37,912 bases of DNA from Haplosporangium gracile (taxonomy: Eukaryota > Mortierellomycota > Mortierellomycetes > Mortierellales > Mortierellaceae), in NCBI GenBank assembly GCA_015499985.1, contig JAAAUF010000052.1:1-37912 (forward strand). Direction: 5' to 3'. The translations under genes were made by a program, and so were the position numbers. This document shows, piece after piece, positions 23,758 to 35,174 of this stretch (position 1 is its first letter; each line of letters begins with the position of its first letter). Below the pieces are notes generated by a model. That model was given only the letters and a program-made list of their open reading frames with translations. It did no database searches and was not told the origin of the DNA.

Positions 23758-23929
23758 TAATACATTGAGATGTGAAAAAGACACAAAACATGACAGGAAA
23801 AAAACAAGTACAACAAAAATGAAAAAATGGTATGGTAACAAGTTGAATCAATAGAGTGGAGAGAGGGAGTTTTGAATGAGAATTACGGGACGAATGATAG
23901 GTTACGAAAAAAAAAAGAGGCTGAGGGTT

Positions 23930-26281
23930 TTATGCCCAGCGATTGGGTTCTGTCAAGAGTTGGCCTTCCTGCTCCATCTCGCTTTCGCTTTCCTCGCCGC
24001 TCTGACGACGGTTTTCGCGGTACTGGCTGAGAGGCGTTCCGGCACGCTGGATGGATGGTACATGTGTCATTGGTGTAGGGTGGGCCAGATGGCTGTGGCT
24101 GTGGCTGTGATGGTGGTGGTCGTGATCGTGGTCGTCATCGCCAATTGAAAAAATAATGTCCTGATCATGTCTGGCCAAGGTATCCAAGGAGTGAGCAGAT
24201 CCATGTTGTTGATGATGATGATCTCTTGAAGCTGACGTTGCCGTAGACTTGAGCATAGCCGCAGCACTGGGGCTCAAGGATGAAGAACCAGTCGACGAAA
24301 TTGGTGGAGCAGTAGTAGCATTGTCGTCCACAAACTGAAGCGCCTTCTGGGCATGACGGGTATACATCTCGATCTGGAGTGTGCACTGTCGGATATTGTA
24401 TCGTTTCCGAATCATACTCCTCGTCCTTGCAATGATCGCAGTCGCTTTTTTGACCTCCTGCACCTCGGGTTGCAAGTAGATGGTTCCTGCGAGGACAGAC
24501 TGGCCGATAGTGAGGGACCAGATATGAAGGGACTTGACGTCGAGAACTCCTGGGATATCGCAGATAGCCTCCTTGACCTCCTCGGTGTTGACCCCGCGGG
24601 GAGCACGCTCCATGAGGATGGCGATGGATCGCTTAAAGATACCGATGGTGGTGAGGATGACCAGGAACGAAAAGACGAAGGTGCAGATGGGATCCAGGTA
24701 AGTCATCGATGGGTAGAAGGAGATGACGAGCGACGAGATCAGCACACCGATCGATGAGAGCAGGTCACCAAGGACATGAAGAGTGGCGGCTGTAATATTG
24801 AGATTGACATGATGGTGATGGTGTCCGTGACCATGGCTATGTCCGTGACCATGTCCTGCGTGGTTGTTACCGTGTTCGTGGTCATGATCATGGTCGTGTT
24901 GTGCAACGGCTTTATGGTTGTGTTCGTGGTCATGATCGTGTTCGTGGTCATGCTCTGCATTCAAGGGTGCGTGATCATGATGAGCATGGCTGTGACCGTG
25001 AGAGTGTCCATGCGAGTGTCCGTGTCCGTGTCCATGTCCATGTCCATGTTCATGATCGTCGTCGCCGTGATGGTGATGGTGACCTCCAAGGACAAACATT
25101 AGCCTGTTTGAAATAGGTGATATGAGAACAACAAGAAGGGATCAGTAATATGTGTTGATACCAAAAGGAACAAAGAAAGGAAAGGAGAGATGCGAAACGT
25201 ACACAATGTTGACGAAGACGCCCAGACCGGCAACAATAGACATTGTCTTGCCGTCGACATCGATGGGGTGCTTGACACGCTCATAGGCCTCGATGATCAA
25301 AAGAAGCGTCAAGCCCCAGATCAGAAAGATGGAAAAGAGTGCTCCCAGGACTTCGGCACGATGGTATCCAAAGGTATGAGTGGCGGTCGAGGGGCGATGC
25401 GAGAGGTAGATGGCAGCCAGGGAGATAATGAATGATGTGATATCTATTCATAGACCACAGGGCGCAGAGCACAAATTGAAGGAAAGAGAAAGAGAGTTGT
25501 CAGTCAAAAATAAATGAGAGTTGGTTGTAACAACAACTGGCTCAGTCGAATGAACAGAGTTGTCCCTGCTCTTGAAGATCTGTCGATCCATGCTTGCTAA
25601 ATTCTCCGGTCAATTCTTGTCCGCACCAATACAGATAGTATCTTCCATTCCAACATACATTTGCACACTCTTGTGTTCAAAGGAAAAAGGCTGTGCCGAA
25701 CCAAAATCACAAAGTGGGAAAGCTTTACCTGTCAGCAGATGGAAGGAGTCGCTCAGAAGTGCCAAAGATTCAGCCCAGAGACCACCCAAAAGTTCAACGA
25801 CAAAGAAGGTCGAACAGAGGCCAATTGCAATCTTGAGACGTCGCTTGTCCTTCTCAGACTCCCTCAGTGCCTCTAATGAGATGGGCTCATCCTCGTCGTC
25901 CGACAACAAAGATTCCTCGTCCAGCTCTTCTTCCGTGGCATCACCACCTTCTGCACCTCCTGGTGGCCTCCGTGAGTGTACGTCGTTGCTGGGGTGTGAG
26001 TATGGGTGTGAGTGTTGGTGGTGGTGATGGTTGTGGCTGTGACTATGATTATGGCTATGGTCATGATGATGATGATGACCGGGCGATTGACCTGTTTCGT
26101 TGATGGTTCCTGAGGACGACGAGGGCGACTTTGACTCGTGAACGGTGGATCCAGAAACCTTTGTGGTAGTGGTATCTTTGATGTGTCGATTCGCTGATGA
26201 GGATGCGTTTGAAGTCCGTTCAGGGGTGGTTAGTGACAGGAGCGGCTCGTCGTCCTCATAGGAGTTATTTTTGTGTCCCAT
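23930..26281 (-). CDS. ZRC1: Cation diffusion facilitator zinc transporter (Zrc1/Cot1/ZnT type), histidine-rich
   Basis: Three exons (25729-26281, 25203-25443, 23930-25103) give 655 residues. CDF transporters export zinc from the cytosol into vacuole or secretory compartments by proton exchange. The zinc-site HxxxD motifs are present in TM2 (H181-L-L-T-D185) and TM5 (H374-V-L-G-D378). TM1 starts near 150, and TM3 to TM4 contain THTFGYHRAEVLGALF and VNIVLMFVLGG. The loop between TM4 and TM5 (about 273-363) is almost all His with Gly, Asp, Ser and Glu. Further His-rich segments lie at the N-terminus (about 68-102) and near the C-terminus. The cytoplasmic C-terminal domain (VLDVKSLHIWSL) is intact. 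Localisation, vacuole as in Zrc1 or other, cannot be read from sequence. The start at 26281 (MGHKNN) is the only good ATG of the frame. Confidence 0.93.
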
Positions 26282-28022
26282 CGCTGCTGTTGCTCTCTTG
26301 TCCTGCCTGTCTTGTGAGTATTTTCCTGGTCCTGGGGATGAAGGATGAGATCGGTGTCTTCTGCCTTAGGTGGTAATGTCGTTTTCTTGATGAACTCTGT
26401 ACACAGTGGCACTCGACTAGTTGTGCTTGGTATGAGTCGTTCTGATGGCCTCAAAGGAAAAAGCAAGTGAGGACGTGCGATGAGTGGGAAGAGATGTGTG
26501 AAGACGGGAAGAAAAGAAAGGATTGAGAGAGAAGAAAGAGAGAAACGAAAAGGAGCGAAAAGAAAAAGAAAAAGAAAAAGAAAAGAAAAAGGGGAGGCGG
26601 CAAGGAGGAGACGGGAGAAGGGTATGGAAAGGGGATCTTTTATTATTATTTACTGAAGCTTGTTTCGTTGTTCTATTCTTGCCTCAGGCTTGTCCGCCGT
26701 TGTCGCTTTTGTTTTTTACTTTGCCTTAATTACTCTCAACGAATGTGTGTACCCTAGCTGGCCAGAACCATGTACCGCAGGGGTATTTGTGCGAAATAGA
26801 GGCCAAGTGCTCACACGCCTGCTGTCTCTGAGTGAAGTGAATTATACCGACATGACAATGAGTTTTTGCTAGCTATCCAATAACGAGAGACGAAGATGCA
26901 ACTCTCTGTCTCCCTTTCAATTGGTCTCTCCCTCCGACCACCATTGGCAAGAAAACCAGGGCAGAGGGGTAAAAGAATGAAATACATCAGTCCTTTTTTT
27001 TATTTGCTCTCAGCTCAACCAAAGGGGTCGGTCAACAGCTAGTCAGTTTCCGCATCTGATAAAGAACAGGCTGCCCCTGAGCCGCATACTTCCCCACGTT
27101 TCTGCCCCAATGGGCTCCATTACACCTCTGGTCTACCTGGCACACACCCTATAACTTCCCACCATTGTTTGTTTGTTTTGGCTGACTGTTTGTTGTCTGT
27201 TGTTCGCTGCCTGTATCCATGGAAATGAAGAACGTCTAGAACCCCTCTCATTCATGGTTCTTCATTGAACGTTCACAAGAAAAATGAACAAGAAAGAGGC
27301 AACAGTCAAAACAAACAAACATGCACCAAAGAAAAAAGAAAAGAGGACAGAGAAAAAGAAAAAAAATAAACCTTTTCTTCATTCCAACAGTTGACCAAGA
27401 AAAAAAAGATGGTATCCGTGCGTATACATGCATCATGCATCATGTGTGAATAAATAATAGTAATGGCGGCGCGGTGGTGGAGCCAGGATTCGGATTTAAA
27501 CTGATCCTCAGGACAGGTCAGTTGTCTTCTTCTCTTTTTGCCATAAAAATAAAAAGGCGCAATATGTCTTCGGGTACGATTCAATACACACCGATCCTCT
27601 ACCATCCTTGATGTTCTGGCTTTCTCCCAATCCTTTCTTCCTCCCTTTCTCGTATTAGCCCGACATAAGCAAAAAGAACTCGGATGGAGTCATCGTCTAC
27701 ACTCGCCCTTGTGCTTTCAAAACAAAACGTGAAAAGAATAAAAAGAAAATGAAAGTCAACGCCATGATCTGTCTCTCTCCTCAATGACACAGGCATTGTT
27801 GGTGTGAATGCAGCAACCTGTGCTTGGGGCGTGAATGTCTCTCTATCTGTCGATCTGTACCTGTACCTGGGAACCAGAACCAGAACCAAAACCGGCTCTC
27901 TTTACCTTTTACTTCTTTCTCTACAGTGCACATACTCTTCTCTATTCTTTGCATTCACTCATTAATACGATTGCTATTTTTTTTATTTCACTAAGCTCGC
28001 TGTACAACAACAACACCTTACC
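26282..28022. promoter_or_regulatory. Divergent intergenic region upstream of the zinc transporter and the large disordered protein
   Basis: The 1.74 kb holds no recognisable gene. A purine-rich tract with GAAAAA units is at about 26523-26595 (C/T-rich on the transporter strand, so in its leader). ATGCATC repeats occur near 27427-27444. The last 100 bases are C/T- and CAA-rich, ending in CCATG at 28021. A plus-strand frame at 27835-28422 overlaps the start of the large protein in another frame and is not supported. Confidence 0.5.
26523..26595. repeat. Purine-rich tract with GAAAAA units
   Basis: This is nearly pure A/G on the plus strand with several GAAAAA units, located upstream of the transporter start. 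Confidence 0.75.
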
Positions 28023-31000
28023 ATGTCTGACTATTACGATGCCTGGTCTGCCAACAAGAGGAAAAAAAGTCCGGGCACTAATGCATACTCGGGCAGGCTT
28101 AGGCGACAACAACAACACCAGCAACAGTCATCCACTCCTGACGCTACCACTTCAGCTTCATCTACGACAATACCAACGACAGCAACGACCACAACGGCAG
28201 CAACGACAGCAACGACAGCAACCCCTCCCTCCACGACAACTACACCTACTCCCCCTAGAACACACTCCTCACTCCTCCTCCCCCTTGACCAGCGTGTATT
28301 GCCACTCGCATCCTTCTCGCCTGCCTTGCCTCGCTATCCTACTACGACAACTCCTACCGTCTCTTTCAAGGCAGGCCCTTCAGGAACAACACCATTCCAC
28401 AACAAAACAAACACAACTTTAACCACAACAACTATAGCAACCAGACCGACAATATCACCGCGTTCAAGGCCAATCAGTGCCTGGAGATTTTCGAGAACAA
28501 TCTTTGACTCCTCATTACGCTCTTCCTCCCACGACGGATCTACTTCCTATGTCACCGACTTTGACGACGTTGAGGATGATGACGACGATGAAGATGAAGA
28601 CGACGATGAGGAGGATGAAGGGGCTGGCAGGGATGACAACTATAAGATGTCGGGTTATCTCTCGGATGTCAGTGTCATTCCAAGGATACAAGGACCAACA
28701 TCTTCAGGAACAACACTCTCAACAACAGCACTTGCAGCACCTAGCTTTAAGAATCCTCTAATGTGGCCAGGAGGCACCACTTCCACGTCGCGACCTTCAT
28801 CAACTACTAAAGCTCAACAGCCCAGGCAGGAAGATCATGGTCCCACCATTGAACAACTCAACACCCCCGACGAACGACTTGCCGCTACTTATTCTCAGTA
28901 CACAAGCTTCGCCAAATCATCTCCAGCCCTTTCGGGGCAGGCCCTCTTGGCACCAGCGGACCATCCCCAGTCAACAACAACCTTCAACACGCGTATGTAC
29001 CCTCAACCTATCCTGCAACATCTGACTCACCACACTGACCAACAGAGACAGACACCTTTGTCTCTTGCCAGCACGTCTGTAACCAGGAAGCAACAACAAG
29101 GACGTCGTCCACGGCCTTGGTCGCAGGTCATCTGGGAGTCACCCTTGTTAGGTGAGGATTCGCAGGGTAACCAACATCAACAGCAGCAGCAAGCACAGCA
29201 GAGTCAACAACGCATCCGGGACCACTCGATCCCTGTTGGACCTCGACCGGCTACCGCCTACCCTGCTTTACGAAATGACATGTTCACACCTGCAACTGCT
29301 GGCACTGAGAAGGACAAGGAGCGCGTCATCAACAAGAGTGTCAGGATCAACATCGATGGCGATGCCACAATTACCGCCACTGCTGGGTCAACCACATATC
29401 CCAGGGTCCCAGCCCAGACAGGCGACAATAGCACTAGACTGACACCAAAACGCGAGTTGAGCCATGGACGGAAAACGATGAACAGGATATCACTCGGATC
29501 AGGGTTCTACGCCTCTATTGAGCCTATATCGCTATCGACGGCTACACCATCGACTCCCAAGACAAGACGACACCTTGTTCGGCTACCAGCACGCCCTCAG
29601 TCGGTTCTCATCCCATCTACGGCGCATCATTTCCCAAGATCGGGATCGGGCATCCCGAGTGGTGCTGGGGCGCAGCTTAATGGCGCTCGGCTAGGCGCAG
29701 GCCTACAGCCCATCTCGACAGAGCAATTCAAACGGCGACGACACAAGAGTCAACAACTGGAGATGAAAGGCGATTCACCACGCACAGTGCCGATCCCGTG
29801 GCAACAGTTGACTCCAATGGGCGCACATGATAATGCAAAGACCTTTCATGGCGTCGGATCTGCCCCTGCTGTTCCGACCCCAATTCTCAAGAAGGGTGGC
29901 TCTCAGGAAGATGCCTTTGGTGCAACAAGACTGCACCCCTTGAACGAGACATCAGAACCTGCGCGGCTTCCTCCTCCAACGCCTCGAAAGCCTAGTCCGT
30001 TCACTAAGCCAAATGCGCCGTACATGCGCCACCAAGACCGGACTTCTCAGTCACAAGGACAGGGACTCCCTCGTCTCACATCGCCACCAACATCCACACC
30101 GACATCCTTTTCATTCTCTTCATCTCAACAATACAGTCCCTCATTTACGCCGTCCTGGTTTTTGCCGGCACTACTAGAATCTTCGTCTTCCTTTTTGTTC
30201 AAGAAGACGTTACCTTCTTCGATCGTGTCTACCTCTTCACCCTCCTCCTTCTCACCAAAACGCGCCACCTTCGGTCTTCAGCCTGGTTCAACTTCATCAC
30301 CTACACGATTCCTCAGCAACAACAACAGCAACACTTCGTCCTACTCGCCCGACAGAATCCTCGCCTCGTCGTCTCATTTGCATCTTCCTTCCTCCCTCCA
30401 GACTCGACAGTCCCTTCCCATTTCAAGACCTACGTCTGCAATCAACCATTACCACCATGACTCATCTAGTAGCAACAGCAGTAGCGGCAATAGCAATCAT
30501 GTCGACAGTCTCCTCAAGAAATCACGTCGTAATCTTACCGTCTCTTTAACGCCCACCTCCTTCTTCTCCAGCATCAACAGCAGCAACAATAATGACCCTA
30601 ACGCCGCCAACAACAACCGAAGCCAGCGCAGTTCTGTACCAGTCTCCGGCACCTCCAGCTACAGCAACAGCAGCAACAACAGCAACAACTGCAACACTTC
30701 GACAACTACAACAACAACAACCAAGACCGCACTCTGGAAACGCGATTCCTCCTCAGTCTTTTTCCCCTTCTCCTTGGTCTCCTACGAATCGGGTGGTCTC
30801 CTGGGCGAGATCAAGAACACGAGTACTACCATCTGCACTAACGCACCCTCATCAGTTGTGGCACCTGGTACCCCTATCCCACCTGGCGTGATTGTCTCGA
30901 CGGGAGTTCCACCTTTAATGGTCCCCTCCTCGTCTTCTTCTGCATCGTCGCCAACTATGGACTCTGTGGTTATTGTCCCGACAATATCGATCACGACGCC

Positions 31001-31850
31001 TCCAACTTTTCTGAGGTCGCCTGGCTCGTCAAGTACTTTGGATAGTAGTAGGAGTCACGATGATTTTGATAACAGGAGTAGTACATCGACGCGTCTGGCG
31101 TCTGAGGTTGTCCAGTATCGAGAGGAGCCCCGTGATGATTTGGTTCGTCACGCTGTAAGCCAAGGTGATTCTCAGGATGGTGGCAGCGACGACAACGACC
31201 ACAAAAATGGCGACTCAGAGAAAGAAAAAGATGAGAAGGAAGACGACGAAGAGACTAACAACTCATACTACGACGAGGAAGAGCACGAAGGAGAGTACGG
31301 GCACGAAGAAATGTATACAGAGACAGGACTGGATGACTCGATCGTAATCCAAAAGAGCCACGTTGCTGTATACGAAATCAATGCCCGGTGGGGGTCGCGT
31401 CTGATGATGTTCCTGGTTACTTTGGGTGGAATCTTTTGTGCGCTCGGCGGAGGACTCTGTGCCGAGCACCATTGTAAGGATCTAGGGCTCTGTCCTGATG
31501 ATTATCAAGCTCATGGCAACTGGTGTGGACCCTCTGGTACGTTTTTTTTCTTGGTTCATTTTTTTCCTGTAATTTCCTTGTATCCAGTGAGTTTGCTAAT
31601 TTTTATGCCACACTTGTTGACGAAAATTAGGAGTGGAAGGCGCTCCATATATGCTGACGGTTGGATTGTCGATGTGCACGTTTGGACTCTATGCTATGGC
31701 CCATCTGCGATCACCCACTTCTCGCCTCGTCGGATACAGTGGTAAGTACCTCCTCCTTCTGCGGAAACAATTGAAAAACTCAACAATCAAGGTACACATG
31801 ACTAACCACTGTCCATCTTATGATTGACAGAAATCGACCAATTCCTTTGA
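28023..31850 (+). CDS. Large disordered Ser/Thr/Gln-rich protein with two C-terminal membrane segments
   Basis: Three exons (28023-31536, 31631-31741, 31831-31850) give 1214 residues. The first roughly 1100 residues are low complexity: Gln/Thr tracts near the start, a run of Asp/Glu around 180-200, many Ser/Pro/Thr stretches with SP and TP sites, and an acidic Asp/Glu block near 1060-1100. The end is unlike the rest. A hydrophobic segment at about 1127-1147 (MMFLVTLGGIFCALGGGLC) is followed by a cysteine-containing loop (AEHHCKDLGLCPDDYQAHG, then NWCGPSG) and a second hydrophobic segment at about 1178-1196 (YMLTVGLSMCTFGLYAMAH). The C-terminus is EIDQFL. I do not recognise the family. The long N-terminus is probably cytoplasmic and the cysteine loop luminal, a topology guess. 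Both terminal introns have good GT-AG ends and keep phase. Confidence 0.75.
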
Positions 31851-32190
31851 AGAAAATGATACAAGTTCCAGCAATGCGTCCGATTGTTAGCCCTTTCGCC
31901 TGCATGTTACATACGGCTTCTCCTGCTCATCCTTACAAAGCCCATCACCGTTCATAAAAATAGCGAAACATGATAGTACGAACAGAAACTCACATGAAAG
32001 AAATTTGGTATTTTCCGAAAATCGTTTACTGTAAAGTCTTCGTCGAGTGCTTGGTTTGTTAGCCGCCTCTAGAAATCGGGATTGTTGGTTTGTTCGTTGG
32101 TTGTTTGGTTGTCTCGCATCTATTATTCTTTAGTTATCGCTTCGTCATTCTTGCAGTCCTGCTTTGTCTGAGAGTTGGTTGGTGACAGAT
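31851..32190. other. Convergent 3' spacer
   Basis: The 340 bases lie between the ends of the large disordered protein gene and the NDUFB10-like gene. No coding frame or clear poly(A) pair was seen, only T-rich and GTT-repeat sequence near 32085-32115. Confidence 0.5.
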
Positions 32191-33097
32191 TTATGCAGAC
32201 TCGGTCTTTCTCCAGCCCTCGACTCTCTTCTCCTTGAGCGCGTTCATGTAGAGATCGACGAGGTGGCGACAGTTCTGGTAGTGGTTGACGCCCTCGGCAC
32301 GGTAGCACTTCTTCAACTCTTCCTGGATGATGCGCCCCTCCATGGCGTTGATCCACGACTCACGGACAGCGAGAGCGCGCGAACGAAGGACGGCTAATTG
32401 TTCATTCGTTTACAAGGAAGTAAGAATGCGTTTAGTGAGAGTTTCTATATGGCAGACAGAGTGTGCGATGTGGAGTAGATTGCTGGATGTATGGGTGGAT
32501 GCGACACACGAAAATCCTGAGATGTCCTATGCAAATCGACATTTCTCCGAAGATGTGTTGGCCGTGCTGGCGTCCTGGTAGGCTGAAAAGACGCGATTAG
32601 ACACGTCTTGATAGCTGGATGTTTCGATGCGTAGAAGCTGCGACTATGAATTCAGCTAGTGTATGGTCCTGCTGATTGCTGCAGATATCGAATTATAGGT
32701 TGGTAGGCGCATAGTGCTATCCGGTTCGGTGATATGTTATCGGCACAGTCCTGGTAGGTCGGGCTACAAAGCTGATAAGTGTGGTGCTCCTTCCTTCAGT
32801 AAAACATAATAAAGGTCCTGAACGAGTTTACTCCAGCCTGTTTGAAGACCTGCACTGAATATATCAATGGGGCGTCCGTCGTCCTGATGAGATGTCACCT
32901 GGCTATGGTATCCTGCACGGAAAAAGCGTGCGTTGTTTTGTCGAATGGGTGTGTTCGGATCAGCCTCCCTTCTAGAGGGATGAAATCCAGTTTCTCTCCT
33001 TACCGGCCTTGTCGTTGGGGTCGACCTCAGAGAGGGGGACGACGTCGTCGAATTTGCGTTGGGTGGGGTACTCCCAGCTGTCAGCGGCGGCAGTCAT
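32191..33097 (-). CDS. NDUFB10: Mitochondrial complex I accessory subunit, NDUFB10/fungal 12 kDa type
   Basis: Two exons (33004-33097, 32191-32393) give 98 residues. NDUFB10-type subunits sit in the membrane arm of NADH:ubiquinone oxidoreductase and face the intermembrane space. The second exon carries the family core: ALAVRESWINAMEGRIIQEE, LKKCYRAEGVNHYQNCRHL and VDLYMNALKEK, with two cysteines (C61, C73) that fit a disulfide-bonded helical pair. There is no classical targeting peptide, usual for such intermembrane-space proteins. The single intron (32394-33003, 610 bases) is by far the longest in the window. The start at 33097 follows a CAATCAAC-type context. The gene is divergent from DPM2. 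Confidence 0.88.
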
Positions 33098-33420
33098 GTT
33101 GATTGATGGTGGTTGGTTGGTTGGTTGAGAGTGGAGAGAAAGAGAGACTGTGTGTGTACGCACAAAGGGTGTGATGATCTGGCCGGTCGATTCATCACAC
33201 TTCCGGATTTCCGTCCTTTTTGGAGGGTGGCTTGTGGGGACTTGGTGCTTGCCTTGCCCTGCGCTACTGAAGGATCAGAGGCAAAGGAGAATGTGATTAA
33301 AACCGTACACAATTGGGCACAATTTCTATTTGTACGTGAATTCATTCCTCTTCATAAGTGGGCACTCGAGGGTGCCTTGTTTCTGGCAAACACATCTTTC
33401 TACAACACATCACTTCAGCC
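33098..33420. promoter_or_regulatory. Shared divergent promoter of the NDUFB10-like and DPM2 genes
   Basis: The 323 bases between opposite start codons contain no convincing coding frame. GGTT repeats adjoin the NDUFB10 start (33109-33126) and a C/T/A-rich leader adjoins DPM2. Confidence 0.6.
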
Positions 33421-34140
33421 ATGGTAAAAAAAGGAAGCAGGAGAACAGACTTTGGCATTGATAAAGTCGCTTTGTCACTCAGCCCCATACATACAGGAGC
33501 CACAGGAGTACGATGTTCTTTTCTTGCCAACCTAATACACGTCCACCATTATGCCCACAGCCGGTTCATCTGACCAGCTCAAACAAGGAAGCCAGCTACA
33601 CACTTACACGTGGAGGCACGAGTGAGGAAACATAATCAGGACGAGCAACATCACACAGTGGGCGAGAAACAAAGGCAGCAAGAAGGACCATAGACATACA
33701 CCCGACAGCAGTCGTGTAGCCCTGTTCACTCACGCCATTTATTATCATTCATTTTGCAATTTTAGGCCAGTGGACAGGATAAAGTTGTGGGTGCATCCCT
33801 CTTGACGTTCAGTACCGTCGTCTTTGTCTACTATACCTTGTGGGCCATAGTCATGGTAATTACTCACTCATTCCCAAAAAAGACAAGAAGCCGATAAAGC
33901 AGTTTGAAGCTGTTTCAAGAAGTTGCCACGTATCTACTAACGTCCTTCTCAAACGTTTCTTTTGTCAAATCATAGCCCTTTGTCGACGAGTCTTACTTCT
34001 TGCACGACTACTTCCCTCGCCGCGAATACGCAATCCGTATCCCCTGTGTACTTTTGGTCTTTGGATTGACCGTCATCCTCACCTTCTTGTCCATGGTCAT
34101 GATCAAGAGCAAGAAGAAGGTCGAGAAGAAGAGTGCTTAA
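33421..34140 (+). CDS. DPM2: Dolichol-phosphate mannosyltransferase subunit 2 (DPM2)
   Basis: Three exons (33421-33423, 33766-33855, 33976-34140) give 85 residues; human DPM2 has 84. The first coding exon is only the ATG: GT follows it directly and the next exon opens with ASGQDKVVGAS, which aligns with the human MATGTDQVVG start. Two membrane helices are evident: SLLTFSTVVFVYYTLWAIVM and IPCVLLVFGLTVILTFLSMV. Between them lies the conserved PFVDESYFLHDYFPRREYAI. The C-terminus is Lys-rich, an ER-retention-like ending (KKKVEKKSA). DPM2 stabilises the DPM1/DPM3 enzyme in the ER membrane and also supports GPI-GlcNAc transferase, so it feeds N-glycans, O-mannose and GPI anchors. It is convergent with DPM3, with 284 bases between stops. 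Confidence 0.95.
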
Positions 34141-34424
34141 GCAAAACCACAACAACACAACAACAGCTACAACAAGTAGAAGCAACAGCAACAGGAGCAT
34201 TTGTACACATACAGCAATAATATCGAATTTTTCAATTGCAACTTTTTTCGCTATGCTTTTCCATTTGGTTCCGCTTCTTGTCGTCAATGGTTCGTCAATG
34301 TGAAATGTGTTGAGATGAAGTATTTTAATAGTAAATGAGACGTGGCAAAATTCAGAGAGAAAGAGGAGGATGGGGAATGTAAGTCGATCCAAATGAGTGA
34401 AAAAAATGACTCCTTTTCTTTCGT

Positions 34425-34975
34425 TTATTTGATGTTCATGCCCTTGCTCCTGAGATCCCTCTGTGCTTCACCGATTTGCTATACAACACGAAGAAAATCA
34501 GAAGGGGTGTAAATAAAGAGGTAGCACAGAAAAGACAGCGGCAGTACTCAATGCGTGAAATGGAGAAAGATATGTACCACTTGAAGCTCATCGTATGCTT
34601 CTGGGCAATCGCGGAAGGTAAGGACGTGATATCCAATGTTTCCAAGAGAATAGGCGCCAAACGTGACCAATGCCCACCAGGGGAGCTAGAAGGTAAGATG
34701 CATGAAGTGTATGGATAGGAAAGACTGGTGTTATTACGAGTTGTTTGTCGTTTCTAGAAGATAGTCTTGTGACTCCATGAACAAGAACAGTTGCATTGTC
34801 ATCGTGTTCGTTTTGTGTATGATGGTCAAAGGAGAGGTGAGATGTTTCGTACAACGGGAAGTGTAAAGTTCTGAATGGTCTCGGGAAGGGTGATGGGAAG
34901 CCACTGGAAGAGGAGGATGAGGTATATGGTGGTGGTGATGCCGAAGAAGGCGGCGGCCTCAGTAGCGCGAGTCAT
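34425..34975 (-). CDS. DPM3: Dolichol-phosphate mannosyltransferase subunit 3 (DPM3)
   Basis: Three exons (34853-34975, 34578-34685, 34425-34478) give 94 residues; human DPM3 has 92. Two membrane helices are at residues 9-28 (AFFGITTTIYLILLFQWLPI) and about 43-63 (PWWALVTFGAYSLGNIGYHV). The conserved cytosolic tail DCPEAYDELQVQIGEAQRDL then RSKGM is the DPM1-tethering coiled segment. Each splice junction offers GT sites three bases apart in the same phase. I chose the ones retaining Val41 and Val77, because this gives the human spacing between ELQ and QI. DPM3 anchors the catalytic DPM1, which is not in this window, to the ER membrane. DPM2, its stabilising partner, is the neighbouring gene on the other strand. 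It is divergent from SEN15 with only 199 bases between starts. Confidence 0.94.
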
Positions 34976-35174
34976 GGCTGTTTGATGGTTTGTGTGTTTG
35001 AATGATGGACAAAGAGATGAAAGGGGAGGAGCGAGGCAAAAAGCCACACTAGATCTACTCGGTGTCATGTGATACATATTAATTTAAATTCTGTCTTTGC
35101 CACTGGAAAATTGCATTCAGCCTCCTTCGCCCAAACGACAACGTTGACCTGACTGATTACTTTGAAAGCTTGCC

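Larger units (their letters stand above)
23570..23929. other. Convergent 3' spacer between the SH3/ankyrin and zinc transporter genes
   Basis: This is AT-rich non-coding DNA with poly(A) signals for both genes, AATAAA on the plus strand at 23714 and on the minus strand at 23743 and 23752, only about 25-40 bases apart. Confidence 0.6.

Noticed and set aside
27835..28422. Plus-strand frame of 195 codons overlapping the start of the large disordered protein
   Set aside because: It reads CAA/ACG repeats in another frame. The 3.5 kb frame starting at 28023 is far longer and splices properly.
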